In this document: positions 23,001-33,085 of the stretch, piece after piece
How positions within the stretch are numbered: the first letter of the stretch is position 1
Layout: the number at the start of each line of letters is the position of its first letter
From: Tilletia caries
Lineage: Eukaryota > Basidiomycota > Exobasidiomycetes > Tilletiales > Tilletiaceae
Assembly: GCA_032718865.1 (NCBI GenBank)
Contig: JALUTQ010000001.1
Location: forward strand, 806,001-870,000
Length of the DNA: 64,000 nt
Reading direction: 5' to 3'
The notes under the pieces: model-generated
The model's input: the letters and a program-made list of their open reading frames with translations, nothing else
Told to the model about the DNA's origin: nothing
Database searches by the model: none
Position numbers and translations under genes: made by a program

Positions 23001-23563
23001 GAACTTCGGCGTCAAGCCGGAGATCGTGATCAAGGGCGGCCAGATCGCCTGGGCGCAGATGGGCGATGCCAATGCTAGCATACCCACCGTGCAGCCGATC
23101 TATGGACGACCGATGTACGCGACGAAACCGCAGGCTGCGCATGCGAATAGTATTCTGTGGGTTAGCGACGCCAGCATTAAGAATGGTGAGTGCTTGCAGA
23201 AGTCTGGTGAACCCCATCAACCCACATGCCTGTTTCTAACCCCCCTTCTCCTTCCCCTCCTCACATTCCCCCGACTAGGCAACATCGCCTCGTACACCAT
23301 CTCGAAGCGCGCGATGCCGGTCAAGAAGTGCCGCGAGATCTCGAAGCGGGACATGAAGCACAACAACGCCATGCCGAAGATTACTGTTGATCCGGAGACG
23401 TACAACGTCATGGCCGACGGGAAGCTGTGCACGGTGGAGCCGGCGACTAAGTTGCCGATGACACAGGTGAGTGAGGGAAGGGGGGGCCTGAATTATGGTT
23501 AAGGCGCCAGACTGACCTCGTCTGCACCTTCCTCTGGCCTTCCAGTTCCATCACTTCTTCTGA
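20093..23563 (+). CDS. URE1: Urease, single-chain fungal type
   Basis: Twelve exons (20093-20210, 20301-20417, 20489-20533, 20604-20849, 20935-21411, 21519-21737, 21801-21849, 21916-21949, 22014-22828, 22920-23185, 23279-23466, 23546-23563) join in phase to 863 residues. The chain fuses the bacterial gamma (from [17 protein letters not shown]), beta (from about residue 105) and alpha parts. The dinickel site is complete: HVH at 424/426, carbamylated Lys 507 in GLKLHEDWG, His 536, His 562 and Asp 650 in SSDSQAMGR, with flap Cys-His 609-610. All are offset by exactly 290 from Klebsiella UreC numbering. The enzyme hydrolyses urea to ammonia and carbamate in the cytosol and needs UreD/F/G-type chaperones and nickel, none encoded here. 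An insertion of about 20 charged residues ([12 protein letters not shown]) lies in the alpha part. The last exon encodes only FHHFF. Confidence 0.97.
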
Positions 23564-23917
23564 TGCACCTCCGCTGGCTACCGGATCTGGTTCTCAACCT
23601 CGCAACATACAACTTGTGCTACCTTGTCGCGATCGACCTGTGCTACTCTACCATGTCACCCTCAACTCTTTTGTCACCTGTTAGACGCTGTCCCTGAGCA
23701 AACCTCGGTTGGAAACGCGAACATCGTCCGGATTGTCCCCCTTGAATCCTTTCATGCGTCCTTGTCACGCCTTGAATGCTTGAATGCCCACGCCATATCA
23801 TGCTTGGCCGGCTGGGAAAGTGAGAGTGCCTTGCCAGCCTTGTACATGGTAATGCGAACAAGGATCAAAGCATGGATTTCACCTTGACGTGCTCTACACG
23901 AAACTTCATCGCCTCAT
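23564..23917. other. Intergenic region between convergent genes
   Basis: It carries the 3' ends of urease (plus) and the METTL14-like gene (minus). No gene, repeat or RNA is seen. Confidence 0.5.
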
Positions 23918-26572
23918 CTATCTACGACTGCCCCGTCCCAAGCCCATAGGCCCAGTCCCCTTCGCGTGTTTGGTCCCAAACAACACACTCGCCTGCGGCC
24001 CACTCAACGTCTCGCTCCCACTAGGCACACTAACCACCTTCGGCCCCCCGGCCCCCAAGCCCGACAGACCCGCTCCTCCTGGATGGTGCGAGTGGTGATG
24101 ATGATGGTGGTGATTGTGCACAGGCGCCCCGTGTCGAGATCGAGTGGGCGAGCCGGGTCCCTGCGGCGAGCCTGGTCCAAAGGCTAGTTGCTGTTGCATC
24201 GGCAGCGCGGGAAGGTTCATCCCTGTCACGAAGGTGGTGGGCGACATGGACATCTTATGCTGCAGCGTTCGTGCTGTCATAGAGGCCCGGGGACTCGCGC
24301 GAGGACTTGACAGCACGGAGGGGGGTACAGCTGACGCCGTGGGTCCCTGCTGGCCATTACCATGCGCAGCGGGAGAGGAGGCCCAGCCTAGACCACTGCT
24401 CGGCGAGCCAGAGCCATGTGGACCATGCAGGCTCAAAGCGCCCGACGGAGGCGGAGTCAGCGGGTTATCACTGTCCACTCGCGAGTGGGCATTGCGCGGA
24501 GCTGGGCTCTTCGGTCGAAGGGCGTCGATGTCCGGGGAGAACGGCAGGAGGTTCTTGCGTTCGCGCAAGTCGCACCCCGGTCGGTCGACGCCGAAGTAGG
24601 AATCGTACATCTGTTTCTGATACGCGACTGGCTCGACCATCTTGATTGGAGCCGGGCCGGCATCGTCTCCTTCCTTCTGTAGCTCTGCCGGGGGCTGCTG
24701 GGTTTGCTCGTGAGAGTTCTGCTGTTGCGGAGTCGAGTAGGAAGCTGGCAGGGCTTCTGGGAAGCCAGCTGCATGCGGACCAACCTCGAGTCCGACAGTG
24801 AGCCATCCCCGCCTCAGATTGCGATTGGTACCAAAGAGCTCCAAGCGACGCGTGCCCGAGCAGAAGTTTTCGATGAGCGAGTACATCTCTTGCGGCTTGG
24901 CCCGGACGTGGTCCTGAGCCTTCGGGTATGACCCGCCACCACTCTCACGCGTCGACGACGACGAATCGTGTCCCGCATGGTCGTCCTCGCCCTCCCAAAT
25001 GACCACGTCGATGTCCACATTGCAGTGCACAAACCTGGTGTCGGAAGATCGCCTCACGGTCCCCCGAATGCCCATGAGGCAGTGCTGGACCGACCGTTGC
25101 AAGACCGAAGATGTAGATGACTGCCGCAGAGAATCCTCGCCGTCGCCATGTTGAGTCTTTGCCGCCCCTCGATTCGTGCGGACCCACACGATGTCCTCGC
25201 ACCTCCGATATCCCCATTTGGCAAGCAACTCCCTTCCCCTCTCGAGCCCATCACCCGCCCCACTGCCCACCCAGAGAAACACAAAGCTTTCCTTGGCTGT
25301 CAATTGTGGGATAGGCAGGTTCGCAATTTGATCCCATGTCCACGTCTGCTTAGGATCAGGAGCTGCCGCTGATGTCTGAGCGAAGGGGATCTGCGGCCCG
25401 TCCAAACCGGAAGCACCTGACTTCCGAGTTGGGACGCCTTCCCAGTCGTATACCTCAAGCGGAGGATCAATGATGACGACGTCGTACTTGATCGGCATGA
25501 GCGCGGAGAGGTGGAAAGGTTGAGGAGCTGGTATTTGAGGATCGATGCTTGTTGTTGGTTCAACTGGTGCAGTAGCTGCTGTCGCTACCGCTGTTGAAGC
25601 TGAAGCGGACGTCAACGAGGTCATGTTGGAGAGAGACGTGGCGCTGCTGCTCGTTCGACTGCCCTTGGAGCTTCCAGGCTCGCTCGGACCCGCTGCAGCA
25701 TCGCCGCCCACATCTCCCGCTTGGTGTCCGTCCGTCTCAGCCCGGGTTGCGACTCCTGCAACACCAGCTTCCGATGTAGAAGACCCTACCGCTTCTACCT
25801 TTTGAAGATTCCTCCTCTGTTGATGGTACTGCGATGCCGGTACGAGGGACGCTCTCAGATCCGCATACAGGTAGGTTGGGGGATGCGCTTTTGCCGAGAC
25901 GAGCTCCTCTTTGATCTGGACGAGTCGTTTCAACTTGGGATACTCGTCGAAGCGAGACGCCAGGAAAGGGTTCCGAACCGCGTTGCCCGGGAGCTCGCCC
26001 GCTCCTGAGTCGACGTACCACTGCGAGAAGTCGTTCCGGAGCGAATCTTCCTGCGCGAGATAGTTGGGCCCGAAATGCTGGGCCTTCTCCTCGGGGGATA
26101 ACGTCGAGGCGATAGGCGATTGCGCGGCAGCGGTGCTTGCCAGTATGGAGTCGTCTGTCCGCACGGGCTGCTTTCCCTTCGCGGACGCCGATAGGGAGGG
26201 CACGGCTGTGTTGCGTGGCCGGGTAGCGACGAGCGTGACGGGACTGGCCTCGAGCTCCTCCGCGTCCGAGTTCTCGCCGAAGAAGCGGGTCCAGGTCGCA
26301 TCGGTGCGAACGCGCGGCAGTGTTCGCTGGCTCGGCCCCGCGCGAGGAGGACGTTGTGTACTGCTACCACTTCTACTGCCTTGCGCTGCTGCAGCTTCTC
26401 CTCGTCCGTGCTGATGTGTGGAACGAATCTGAGCTCGGAAGGAGCGGAAGTGGGTTGCCTTGCGCTCGGCCGAGGCGAGCATGGTCGACAGCGCCGCATC
26501 ACCTGCTGGCGCCGCTGCTGCCTGCGCATGCCTCTCGGAGCTCCCGGACGTCTTTGTGTACCTTGGGCTCAT
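23918..26572 (-). CDS. METTL14/Kar4-type subunit of the m6A mRNA methyltransferase (MT-A70 family)
   Basis: A single exon of 884 residues starts at MSPRYTK. An upstream in-frame GTG codon is not needed. About 340 disordered residues precede the MT-A70 domain: IKYDVVIIDPPLEVYDWEG near residue 367, then ESFVFLWVGSGAGDGLERGRELLAKWGYRRCEDIVWVRTN, HCLMGIRGTVRRSSDTRFVHCNVDIDVVIWE and the RRLELFGTNRNLRRGWLTVG end. The motif is DPPL, not the DPPW of catalytic METTL3/Ime4. With GYRRCEDI and FVHCNVDIDVII this places it with METTL14/Kar4, the RNA-binding, catalytically silent partner. It probably acts in the nucleus with an Ime4-type enzyme on meiotic or mating mRNAs. The C-terminal about 250 residues are low complexity, including a long His run (HNHHHHHHHH) and Gly/Pro stretches. 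An acidic GEDDHAGHDSSSS insertion sits in the domain. Confidence 0.88.
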   Translation of the reverse strand: MSPRYTKTSGSSERHAQAAAAPAGDAALSTMLASAERKATHFRSFRAQIRSTHQHGRGEAAAAQGSRSGSSTQRPPRAGPSQRTLPRVRTDATWTRFFGENSDAEELEASPVTLVATRPRNTAVPSLSASAKGKQPVRTDDSILASTAAAQSPIASTLSPEEKAQHFGPNYLAQEDSLRNDFSQWYVDSGAGELPGNAVRNPFLASRFDEYPKLKRLVQIKEELVSAKAHPPTYLYADLRASLVPASQYHQQRRNLQKVEAVGSSTSEAGVAGVATRAETDGHQAGDVGGDAAAGPSEPGSSKGSRTSSSATSLSNMTSLTSASASTAVATAATAPVEPTTSIDPQIPAPQPFHLSALMPIKYDVVIIDPPLEVYDWEGVPTRKSGASGLDGPQIPFAQTSAAAPDPKQTWTWDQIANLPIPQLTAKESFVFLWVGSGAGDGLERGRELLAKWGYRRCEDIVWVRTNRGAAKTQHGDGEDSLRQSSTSSVLQRSVQHCLMGIRGTVRRSSDTRFVHCNVDIDVVIWEGEDDHAGHDSSSSTRESGGGSYPKAQDHVRAKPQEMYSLIENFCSGTRRLELFGTNRNLRRGWLTVGLEVGPHAAGFPEALPASYSTPQQQNSHEQTQQPPAELQKEGDDAGPAPIKMVEPVAYQKQMYDSYFGVDRPGCDLRERKNLLPFSPDIDALRPKSPAPRNAHSRVDSDNPLTPPPSGALSLHGPHGSGSPSSGLGWASSPAAHGNGQQGPTASAVPPSVLSSPRASPRASMTARTLQHKMSMSPTTFVTGMNLPALPMQQQLAFGPGSPQGPGSPTRSRHGAPVHNHHHHHHHSHHPGGAGLSGLGAGGPKVVSVPSGSETLSGPQASVLFGTKHAKGTGPMGLGRGSRR

Positions 26573-26843
26573 TGTAAAGGGGAGCGTATGGGAGCGGAAG
26601 CTGGTGGTGGTCCAGATTGATGCTGTCTCGCACGTCCTAGCTCCTGCTCGATCGAGGACCAGCTTCACCGCTTCACCTCATCGTCGGTCAGTCTCAGACA
26701 CTCATCTATACTTATACAGGTCCAGGCGTCAAGATTACTGAATAGCATTCGTTATAGGAGGTCGTCAAAGGGGGTCGTGAAGCGTTGCCAAGTACAAAAA
26801 TGTCCATGCGGGTAAGGGGAAGGGGAAAGAGGTATAAGGGAAA
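26573..26843. other. Intergenic region between two minus-strand genes
   Basis: It holds the METTL14-like promoter and the 3' end of the upstream gene. Nothing else is recognised. Confidence 0.45.
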
Positions 26844-29800
26844 TCAAAGGACACCGAAGCCATCACCGCCCATCACGGCCCTCCTCCCAACCCCCTTGGC
26901 ATCGAAGTGCACGATGCTGACCCGCTTCCAATCGATGCTGTTGCCGTTGATGTTATTGCCGTTGCTGTTCTTCGCAGGTCTCTGCTGATCCGCCAGTCCA
27001 AACCCAGTCGTCGACGAAGGCAGGATACTCTTCGCCTTGCGTCGGTAGATCGGCCGCGGCGTCGAGCCGAGCGAGTTCGGGTCAAAGTCCGGGATCGTCA
27101 CTTCCCAGTCATCGTCGTCGTCGTAGTCCAGGTGTGGGTTCCCATTCCGGGCCACGGCCAGGTCCCGCGACGATGACCGGACGAGAGGGGCGGATGTGGC
27201 AGTTGACACGGCAGTGCCTACGCTCTGTAGCGCTCCCGATGCCGCACTCGAAACCCAGTTCCAGCATGTGGCAACTCCGCTGCGACTCATCCCGAGCATG
27301 TCCAAGCTCACGTTCGCAGGCGTCATCGACGAAAGCGCCGTGGTGGCGTTGGACGAGCTCTGTCCGACCGCACTCTCGATGAATGTGTTCCACAGCCGTC
27401 CGACGCCAAAGCCGACCCCAGCAGCTCGAGCAACGCTGTCGAGCGCACCCTTGGCGGCCGAGGGCAAGGACGACTCGCTTGCTGCCGGCTTCTCCGTCAC
27501 GATTCCCATGTAGTAGAGCAGATGGACCGGCAAGACGGGGATATAAGCCATAGCGCCCGTTCGAAGGTCCTCAGGCTCTTCCGCGGCGGCTGGACGAGCT
27601 TGAGCGTCAGGCGTCCGAGAAGCAGGTTCTTCAGCATGTTCCGTAGGTCCTCCACCCATGTATCGAGCCAGCTGGGCAGGGTTGACCATGCTGGCAGTGA
27701 TGGTGCCTTGCAAGAACTTGAGCAGCACCGTTCCACCTTGGATGTACTCGCCCGCAGCCGCAGCGACGACCGCCGCCCTCGAAGAAGAAGCATTCACCGA
27801 TTCGTCAGGGTCGACAGGACTATTCGAGCCGCCTGCCTTCGTGACGGCCACCTCGTCCCTGCTCCCACCCGTCCAATCTTCGTCCGCCGCCGTGGCTTTG
27901 GCAGCGAGGTGTGTATACGGTGCCGAAGCAGGGATCTCATTCTGAGCGAGTGCGTCGGCCCAGACTTGGTGTTCGACGTCGATGAGGGCGGACGTCCGCA
28001 GTAGCGCCCGAGGAAGGTGATTTGCCAACCGGTTGGGGTCGGTCTTTGGACGCAGAACGGGAAGAGTATTGGATGCCTCGATCTCTTGAGCCTCGAGTGT
28101 CATAGAACCCGAGCTTGTGAGGGCCGTCGGGCTTTGCGATGCGTTCGCACTGAGCGGGTGAGATTGTGTGACCTCTTCCGCTGGTTGTTGACTTAGTTCT
28201 GCTGCCAGGCCCTTGTCAGCCTGCTCCGTAGCCTGCTCCTTGAGCTCCTCTACAGCCACCTCTTCCTTGACCTTCTCATCCTTCTTGCTGCCTTTCTTGT
28301 TCTTCTTCTTGAAAGCGCGCTTCAGGAGACCACCCACGGTCCGTCCGCTCCGGTCAGTCTCCGCACCCTCGTCCTCCTCTGCCACTTCATCCACCAACAG
28401 ACCTTCTCTGTACCCCTCCACCTCCTTCAACACGGGATCACTGCCCAGCTTGAAGCCGGGCGCACCCGCATCAGTTCCTGCGTGTCCCTCCGATCCATCA
28501 GTTCCCGAGTCGAGCTCCTCAGCCGCAGAGAAGAAGGCAGCACTGGCCATACTGTCCCTCGCACCGGTACCCGCCCAACCTGCCTCGTCGTCCGCCTTGT
28601 CAGGGAGGGGAGGAGGCGCAAACGTGTGCACGCCAAGTGTTGAGGGCGGTCGAGCGGCCTTGTCGGGATCGGTAGATGGCGCGTATGGCGAGTAGATGTC
28701 TGGATCGCGATATGCGGTGAACGCTCGCAGAGGTTCGGGCTCTACCTTGGCGGGGGGGAGGGCCTTGGACTCGACGAACCTTGACGCGTGAGGGGTGGCG
28801 GCATCGTCTTCCACGTCATCGTCCTTGGTCTTCGTGACGGTAGTATCGGCTTCGTCTTCCTGTTCGGTCGACAGGATGATGTTCGAGGCGAGGATGCCCA
28901 AGACTTCACCTGTTTCGTTGTCGACAGCCACGAGACTGTGCCGGTACGGATCGGGGAAGGATGCCGGTTCCGGTTCCACATCGCGGGCTGGGCTGGCGAG
29001 ATCCCTTTTCTCTTCAGCAGCGGGAACTGCCTGACTCTCTTCTGCCCACGCATTGTGTTCGACGTTGTACTGAGCGCTGGGCAAGATGGTGGAGTGAGGA
29101 AGCGAAGGCAGGAGCTCAATTGGACGGCTGGGCACAAGGGGCGCATCGACGGAGCGGGGAATGCCGCGACCGGACGACTGGACCGACTGACGCAAGATTT
29201 TTGGTGGTATCGGAGGCGAGCTGGTTTTCTTCTTGGGCTCCGGTTCGGCACTCGCGCTCTCGCTGACAGTCTCGGTTTCGGAAACCACGTTCTGGAGTGT
29301 TTGGGTTTCCTCGACCGGAGGGGTGAGCGGCGGCTCCATCTGCGCCGCCACCGTCGTCGACCTCAGTTTCGAAGGCTTGATCGGAATCGATGGACGAGCA
29401 TTCGGTACGCTTCGTGCTGCACTTGTCGAGTTGTCCATCGGAGGGGTTGGCAGCGGACGGGGAGCCGACACAGCAACGGGCACTGGCTGGGCCAGCGCGA
29501 TCGGAAGTGGCATCTGGATGAATTGGTCCTTCCACGGCCAGCCGTACATGGCAGGGTCGGTAAGCCATCGGGGCAGAGCGGGAGGCATCTCCCGAGGCCA
29601 GCCGGCGAGGACGTCTTGCAGATGCGTTGCAAGTGGGGACGGGGCGCCGACGAGGTAGAGGGTCCAGATCGCCGCGGGCTGACCGAGGGACTTGCGAGCC
29701 CAGGCGCCTTCCTCAGTCACGTGTTCCTTGAACCAGATGGAGGGCCCCTCGAGACCGTGCTCGCCAGCGCCGAAGCTGGCGTACGTGGGACGGGGAGGTT

Positions 29801-30071
29801 CGGCATCGTGAATTCCCGAGCCGCCCACGGTACCTGGGTTGAAAGTGCGGAAGGGGAGGGTGAAGCCTGGCAGGGAGAGGATGAGGGTGGGGAGCATGGG
29901 AGCGTCTGGGGTGACAGCGACGAGCTGCATGGGCCCGTGAATGTGATGGAGCGGCGGGGCATCGGGGGCAGAGTTGACCAGGGTCTTGATCAGTCGGACA
30001 GAGAGATGGGAGAAGACCACATCGTAGGCAGGAGCAGCGCCCGGGCTGGTTGGGGTCAGTACTGCCGCCAT
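26844..30071 (-). CDS. Unrecognised 1075-residue protein
   Basis: One long exon starts at MAAVLTPTSPGAAPAYD. I do not recognise a family. Three compact regions stand out from disordered sequence. Residues about 15-200 (DVVFSHLSVRLIKTLV, MQLVAVTPDAPMLPTLILSLPGFTLPFRTF, WTLYLVGAPSPLATHL) look like a beta-rich domain. A short block near 395 (YRHSLVAVDNETGEVLGILASNIIL) is of a type seen in spartin/senescence-domain proteins. The C-terminal third (QGGTVLLKFLQGTITASMV, MAYIPVLPVHLLYYMGIV) alternates small hydrophobic and Gly/Ala/Ser residues, again reminiscent of a senescence domain that binds lipid droplets. This comparison is weak. A lysine-rich patch (KRAFKKKNKKGSKKDEK) lies in the middle. No signal peptide is seen. 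The gene is divergent from RRP36. Confidence 0.72.
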   Translation of the reverse strand: MAAVLTPTSPGAAPAYDVVFSHLSVRLIKTLVNSAPDAPPLHHIHGPMQLVAVTPDAPMLPTLILSLPGFTLPFRTFNPGTVGGSGIHDAEPPRPTYASFGAGEHGLEGPSIWFKEHVTEEGAWARKSLGQPAAIWTLYLVGAPSPLATHLQDVLAGWPREMPPALPRWLTDPAMYGWPWKDQFIQMPLPIALAQPVPVAVSAPRPLPTPPMDNSTSAARSVPNARPSIPIKPSKLRSTTVAAQMEPPLTPPVEETQTLQNVVSETETVSESASAEPEPKKKTSSPPIPPKILRQSVQSSGRGIPRSVDAPLVPSRPIELLPSLPHSTILPSAQYNVEHNAWAEESQAVPAAEEKRDLASPARDVEPEPASFPDPYRHSLVAVDNETGEVLGILASNIILSTEQEDEADTTVTKTKDDDVEDDAATPHASRFVESKALPPAKVEPEPLRAFTAYRDPDIYSPYAPSTDPDKAARPPSTLGVHTFAPPPLPDKADDEAGWAGTGARDSMASAAFFSAAEELDSGTDGSEGHAGTDAGAPGFKLGSDPVLKEVEGYREGLLVDEVAEEDEGAETDRSGRTVGGLLKRAFKKKNKKGSKKDEKVKEEVAVEELKEQATEQADKGLAAELSQQPAEEVTQSHPLSANASQSPTALTSSGSMTLEAQEIEASNTLPVLRPKTDPNRLANHLPRALLRTSALIDVEHQVWADALAQNEIPASAPYTHLAAKATAADEDWTGGSRDEVAVTKAGGSNSPVDPDESVNASSSRAAVVAAAAGEYIQGGTVLLKFLQGTITASMVNPAQLARYMGGGPTEHAEEPASRTPDAQARPAAAEEPEDLRTGAMAYIPVLPVHLLYYMGIVTEKPAASESSLPSAAKGALDSVARAAGVGFGVGRLWNTFIESAVGQSSSNATTALSSMTPANVSLDMLGMSRSGVATCWNWVSSAASGALQSVGTAVSTATSAPLVRSSSRDLAVARNGNPHLDYDDDDDWEVTIPDFDPNSLGSTPRPIYRRKAKSILPSSTTGFGLADQQRPAKNSNGNNINGNSIDWKRVSIVHFDAKGVGRRAVMGGDGFGVL

Positions 30072-30417
30072 TTGCTCAGCTCAGAATTCTCTGTTTCTCT
30101 GTTCTGCTGCGGGAAGGAGAGTGTAAGCACGAAGAGAAGATGTTCGCACGATGGTCGTCCACCTCTCTCGCGATCGAAGTGTTGGACTGTTGGTTGGTTG
30201 GACCGGCGAATGGGGAAGCCCCTAAAGCTACTCGTAGATGAGGCGATGAGGGGGCGAGCTTAAATTTTGGAAGTGAGACATTTTCTTATCTAATCTGATC
30301 TAATCTAATCTCATGCACGAGTATATCCGAGCCCCTACCTCCGCCTCATCTCCCGCCGCTTCCAAAAAAAAATTGGAACAGCTTCCTCGTTGACGGCAGC
30401 CAACAATTCGATCGAAG
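30072..30417. promoter_or_regulatory. Divergent promoter with TAATCT repeats
   Basis: The 346 bp lie between the unrecognised gene (minus) and RRP36 (plus). A short repeat of ATCTAATC words (TTATCTAATCTGATCTAATC and a further copy) occupies 30285-30312. An A run follows at 30364-30372. No TATA box is clear. Confidence 0.5.
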
Positions 30418-32196
30418 ATGCGAGTCAAAGGGAAGCAGCCAGAACACGAGCCGGACGTCGACGACTACGAGGAGGAAGAGGACGAGGAGGACGAGTTCGA
30501 GGAGGAGGAGGAGGATGCGCCAAAGCCACGGTACGCTGCATATCATGGAGAGAGCGACCTCGACGACAGTGACGAGGACGAGGAGGACGAAGCTGGCCAG
30601 TCGGAACAGTCGGAGGAGGACGAGGAGGATGATGTTGACAAGGAGGTGAGCATCGTAATCTTTGTGGTAACTAAGGAGTTGGCTTTGGCTGACTGTGTCT
30701 GTTCTTGGTCACACACAGAAAATGCTGCGGCAAGGTGAGACGATCTCGTAACAGACCGAATCCTTTAGCTCCAACACTTCGAGCACTGATCCGCTCCAAA
30801 TACTTTACCCCTCGCAGAACTTGGCTCCCTGCCGCTAGCTGCATTGCTGAAAGCACGCGCAGCCCTTGATGCGGACGAGCCTGCAGACAATACCAAATCA
30901 AGGTCGCGGAGGACGAAAGGCGCAGGGGAAGAAGTCGGTAGCGACGACTCTGACGACGAGGATGACGCTGCCGAAGACGACGAAGAGAAAAATTTCAAGA
31001 AGGAAAGACGCGAGATCAGTAAGCGCGCCGATAAATCTGCGTGAGTGAAAATGCGCCGCCCCTCTGCGTAGATGGTCCCAGTCGTCTGACTCAATGCACT
31101 GTCTCTGCAGGCCGATGGAGATGAGCTCCAAGAGGGCAGTAACGCGGAAACGACAGGTCATCGAAACGCCAAAAACTGTGAGTATAGACACATCTGTCCA
31201 TCGGCAACGGCAAGATAGGGAGAGCCTGATGGATCCTTCTTACATCTACACTCACTTCTCCCAGCACGTCCGCGACCCCCGCTTCGACTCTCTCTCCACC
31301 TCCGCATTCGACAGCACCATCTTCTCCCGCTCCTACTCCTTCGTAAACTCAGCCCAATCGTCCGAACTCTCCTCCTTACGAAAACAATACTCGGACCTCC
31401 GACGCGCCGTCGCGGCGCGAGCTCCCTCCGACGAGCGCGCCGCCAAAGGTTTGTACAGCAGTGAGGCGATGGCCCTCCGTACTGAGAAGGAGCGGGTCGG
31501 TCAGCAGATTAAGCGGTTGGAGAGTGTGGCGGCTGAGAAGGAGAGGCGGGAGCGGGAGGCGGAGGTGAAGAGGAATTTGCGCAAGGTCAATGATGAGCGT
31601 CAGAAGCAGGGACAAGAGCCCGTCTTCTTCAAACGAGGTGAGTTGTTTTTCCTTCCTTTGCAAATGTGGACGTCTCAGAGCTGACGGAAAATATGGGGGT
31701 CCAACCCCTCGATCGATCAAACACAGCACAAATGAAGGGAGTCATCCTACAGGACAAGTTCGAGCGTCTCTCCTCTGACAGACCAGGGAAGGGCAGAGCC
31801 ACCGGCTCCAATCGGACCCAAGCCTCCCCATCCACCGCCTCAAACATGAGCGTCGACCGTCTACGCGCCATGATCTCCTCCGGCTCCAACACCGTCCCCG
31901 CTTCCTCATCTTCCCGTGGGGGCAGCGGCGGTGCTCCGGACGACCCGTCTTCCGCCAACGGTCAACCATCCTCCTCTTCCTCCTCGGCCATTAAGAAACT
32001 CATCGTGCGGAAGGCCAAGAAGGACGCTAAGAAGGATCGGAAAGATCTGCCCTTCTTGGTGCGGGATCGGGGTGCCGGAACAGGTGGGGAAGGACAGGGT
32101 CAGCGAGCCTCGGCTGGCAAGGACGAAGGGTCAAAGAAGCGGCATCGTGGCAGTCGCGGCAGTGGTGGGACGAGCAAAAAGCCGAGGACGCAATGA
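30418..32196 (+). CDS. RRP36: rRNA biogenesis protein RRP36
   Basis: Six exons (30418-30645, 30719-30734, 30818-31040, 31111-31177, 31265-31637, 31727-32196) give 458 residues. Exon 2 is a 16-base micro-exon (KMLRQ). The N-terminus is a long acidic tract (EEEEDEEDEFEEEEED). The conserved DUF947 core runs from KRAVTRKRQVIETPKT through RDPRFDSLSTSAFDSTIFSRSYSFV, a coiled coil (ALRTEKERVGQQIKRLESVA, then a Lys/Glu/Arg-rich helix), EPVFFKRAQMKGVILQDKFE, to a basic tail IRKAKKDAKKDRKDLPF and SKKRHRGSRG. RRP36 is part of the early 90S pre-ribosome in the nucleolus and is needed for cleavages that produce 18S rRNA. A Ser-rich stretch near residue 380 is longer than in yeast. Confidence 0.92.
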
Positions 32197-32687
32197 TACC
32201 TGGACTTTCGCTCCCTGCATGATTGCTTTGGGTCGAAGACCGACAGAAGATAGAAGAGGTATGGACTGTGATTTTGGTGGATTTGGTGGATACGTGTCCC
32301 AAAGGGGCGCACAAGATCCTTTGGTGCGGTAAATCAATGTTACAACCGAGAGATGCTCGGGAAAGGGTTCAGAACAGAACTGAGAAGGAGGGGGTCTCCT
32401 TCCGTCTACCAGTTTAGAGGGATATGAGCGAGATGTTGGACCCCCGCGACGCTCGCAGAAATGAAGGAAAACGACACGGTTGTTGGAGGATGAAGAGAGT
32501 TGTCGTAAGTAGTGGTGAGATGCTGATGAGTGATAGGAGAACCGTGGAACAACCATGTCGGAGAAAGAAGAATATGTGTGTATCTTGAAAGGAAAATAGG
32601 GACGGCCCCCATGTCGTCGTCTACTGTGCGCCTAAGGGAGGAGGAGTGTTTTTCTTTTCGACCGTTGTTCCGTCCCCCCCACCCCGG
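32197..32687. other. Intergenic region between convergent genes
   Basis: It contains the 3' ends of RRP36 (plus) and of the transporter or small downstream frame (minus). Nothing else is recognised. Confidence 0.45.
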
Positions 32688-33014
32688 TCATCTTCGCCCG
32701 CTCTCCCACTCCAGATCGTCCTCATCGCTATCATCACGCCCATTTACACCCGGTCCCGTCTGACCCTTTGCACCGCTTCCCTCCCCTTCGTCGTCGTCCG
32801 AGTCTCCGAGTTTGAACTGCGTCTCTTCGTCCGCATAGTCCGTTTCCGCCGGGATGTCATTCGTCGGAAGATCGGTCGTAGGTCGGCTTGTCTCTATACC
32901 GCTCGGGGTCTTGCCCTTTCTCTTTCCACCTTTCTTTGTCCCGTCCTTCTTTCGGTGCCGTGCTGCGTTTGATGATGTGATGTCTTCGAGTGGAATGGAA
33001 GAGGGGCCGAATCC
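32688..33014 (-). other. Coding-like 3' exon: alternative C-terminal extension of the sugar transporter or a small separate gene
   Basis: The 108-codon frame encodes a charged tail (SSIPLEDITSSN, KKDGTKKGGKRKGK, YADEETQFKLGDSDDDE, DDSDEDDLEW). A good acceptor (TTGACTGTTCAG) sits just before 33014, and the frame agrees with that of the transporter's last exon if an intron begins at either 33085 or 33106. Using the GTACGT donor at 33085 leaves the TAG stop in the message; using the GTACGG donor at 33106 removes it and adds this tail. Alternatively translation starts at an ATG at 33044 as a small separate protein. The sequence does not decide between them. Confidence 0.5.
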
Positions 33015-33085
33015 CTGAACAGTCAATGATATGTCAGCTTGCATTGATCAGACAACAGAAGCGCAAGAGAATACTACCGACGTAC

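Noticed and set aside
28788..30263. A 491-codon open frame on the plus strand
   Set aside because: It is antisense to the 1075-residue gene, with Gly/Arg/Trp-rich composition typical of the reverse of Pro/Ser/Ala coding sequence.
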